Assembly: GCA_019155185.1 (NCBI GenBank)
Contig: CM032798.1
Location: forward strand, 7,763,501 to 7,827,500
Direction: 5' to 3'
Source of the DNA: Beaufortia kweichowensis
Taxonomy: Eukaryota; Chordata; Actinopteri; Cypriniformes; Gastromyzontidae
DNA: 64,000 nt
In this document: positions 63,746 through 64,000 of the stretch, piece after piece
Layout: the number at the start of each line of letters is the position of its first letter
Numbering within the stretch: the first letter of the stretch is position 1
The notes under the pieces: generated by a model
The model's database searches: none
The model's input: only the letters and a program-made list of their open reading frames with translations
Told to the model about the DNA's origin: nothing
Made by a program: the position numbers and the translations under genes

Positions 63746-63946
63746 TGCATTGTTTACCCAAAATGAAAATTCTTCCATCATTTACTTACCCTCATGACTT
63801 ATCTTTTGCTTCACTTGTATAGACACAAAACACACACAATTCTCAAAAATCTCCTTTCTGTTTCATAGAAGAAAGAACCATATACCAAGTTTCAAGGACA
63901 CAAGGGTGAATGGGTGGTTTTTTTGGGGGGCCAACTACCCCTTTAA
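63746..63946. mobile_element. TTAA-type MITE, copy D
   Basis: The left part gtttacccaaaatgaaaatt and catttacttaccctcatgac match the family. The right end gggccaactacccctttaa finishes in TTAA at 63943-63946. The outermost left end, expected to read ttaaagggatag, is mutated or lost. Confidence 0.7.
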
Positions 63947-64000
63947 CAGTCAGGAATCAGGAAAGAAAAGACCAAAACATGATGAATTTCTAAACCATCC

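Larger units (their letters stand above)
43637..64000 (-). other. nos1ap: 5' part of nos1ap: intron upstream of exon 3 (at least 20,364 bp)
   Basis: I looked for the expected preceding exon, which would encode the YVGSLDVPRP-like and MRRIR-like PTB segments, and did not find it, nor a start exon. This is consistent with the very long early introns of mammalian NOS1AP. The stretch contains SINEs (45380-45440, 51893-51928, 54030-54159, 59935-60078), a hAT-like element (49494-50225), a (TA)n tract (59277-59360), an (AAT)n tract and a TTAA MITE. Open frames here (up to 120 codons) resemble no family I know. Confidence 0.75.

Noticed and set aside
43637..64000. Search for nos1ap exon 2 (YVGSLDVPRP / MRRIR segments) and exon 1
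   Set aside because: No minus-strand stretch encoding these with splice sites was found by eye, so no exon is reported here.
1..64000. CRISPR arrays, operons, rRNA genes, phage or bacterial systems
   Set aside because: Nothing of this kind is visible. Direct repeats are simple-sequence or transposon-derived, and the gene structure is that of a vertebrate nuclear genome.

Overview
The window looks like vertebrate nuclear DNA from a teleost fish, probably a cyprinid. The sequence is AT-rich and gene-sparse, with short exons, long introns with GT..AG ends, many microsatellites, and several fish-type mobile repeats: tRNA-derived HE1-like SINEs, TTAA-flanked foldback MITEs and hAT-like elements. 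No bacterial, phage or viral genes were seen. The species call is inference from repeat content. The gene identification rests on protein similarity I recognise.

One protein-coding gene is supported, and it spans about two thirds of the window on the minus strand. It is nos1ap (CAPON, the C-terminal PDZ ligand of neuronal nitric oxide synthase). Eight consecutive coding exons can be placed to the base, in transcription order: 43636-43544, 42684-42626, 27440-27332, 23812-23671, 21644-21487, 8806-8645, 4803-4638 and 3295-2850. Each has canonical AG/GT sites, and the phases agree at every junction. Joined, they give 1335 nt: 444 codons plus a TAG stop. These appear to correspond to exons 3-10 of the ten-exon vertebrate gene. 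They cover most of the PTB domain, an acidic linker, a Gln-rich coiled coil and the C-terminal EIAV PDZ ligand. The first two coding exons (roughly 60 residues by comparison with the mammalian protein) were not found and should lie beyond position 64000. If so, 43637-64000 is part of one intron.

Layout: 1-2849 is 3' flank or 3' UTR with an AT-rich block at 2161-2400. 2850-8806 holds exons 10, 9 and 8. A 12.7 kb intron (8807-21486) contains a SINE, two TTAA foldback MITEs and one TGACCC-type MITE. 21487-27440 holds exons 7, 6 and 5. A 15.2 kb intron (27441-42625) contains a large TATG/TCTC satellite, a hAT-like remnant and a possible conserved non-coding block. 42626-43636 holds exons 4 and 3. 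The remaining 20 kb of intron contains a 0.73 kb hAT-like element carrying a tRNA-like segment, SINEs and a long TA repeat.

Almost all short open frames outside the eight exons look like chance, antisense or low-complexity frames. I found no convincing novel multi-gene system. The more unusual observations are the hAT-like element with an internal tRNA-like sequence, the near-complete foldback MITE, a perfect 16-bp inverted repeat at 5441-5474, and motif-rich intronic blocks that may be enhancers.
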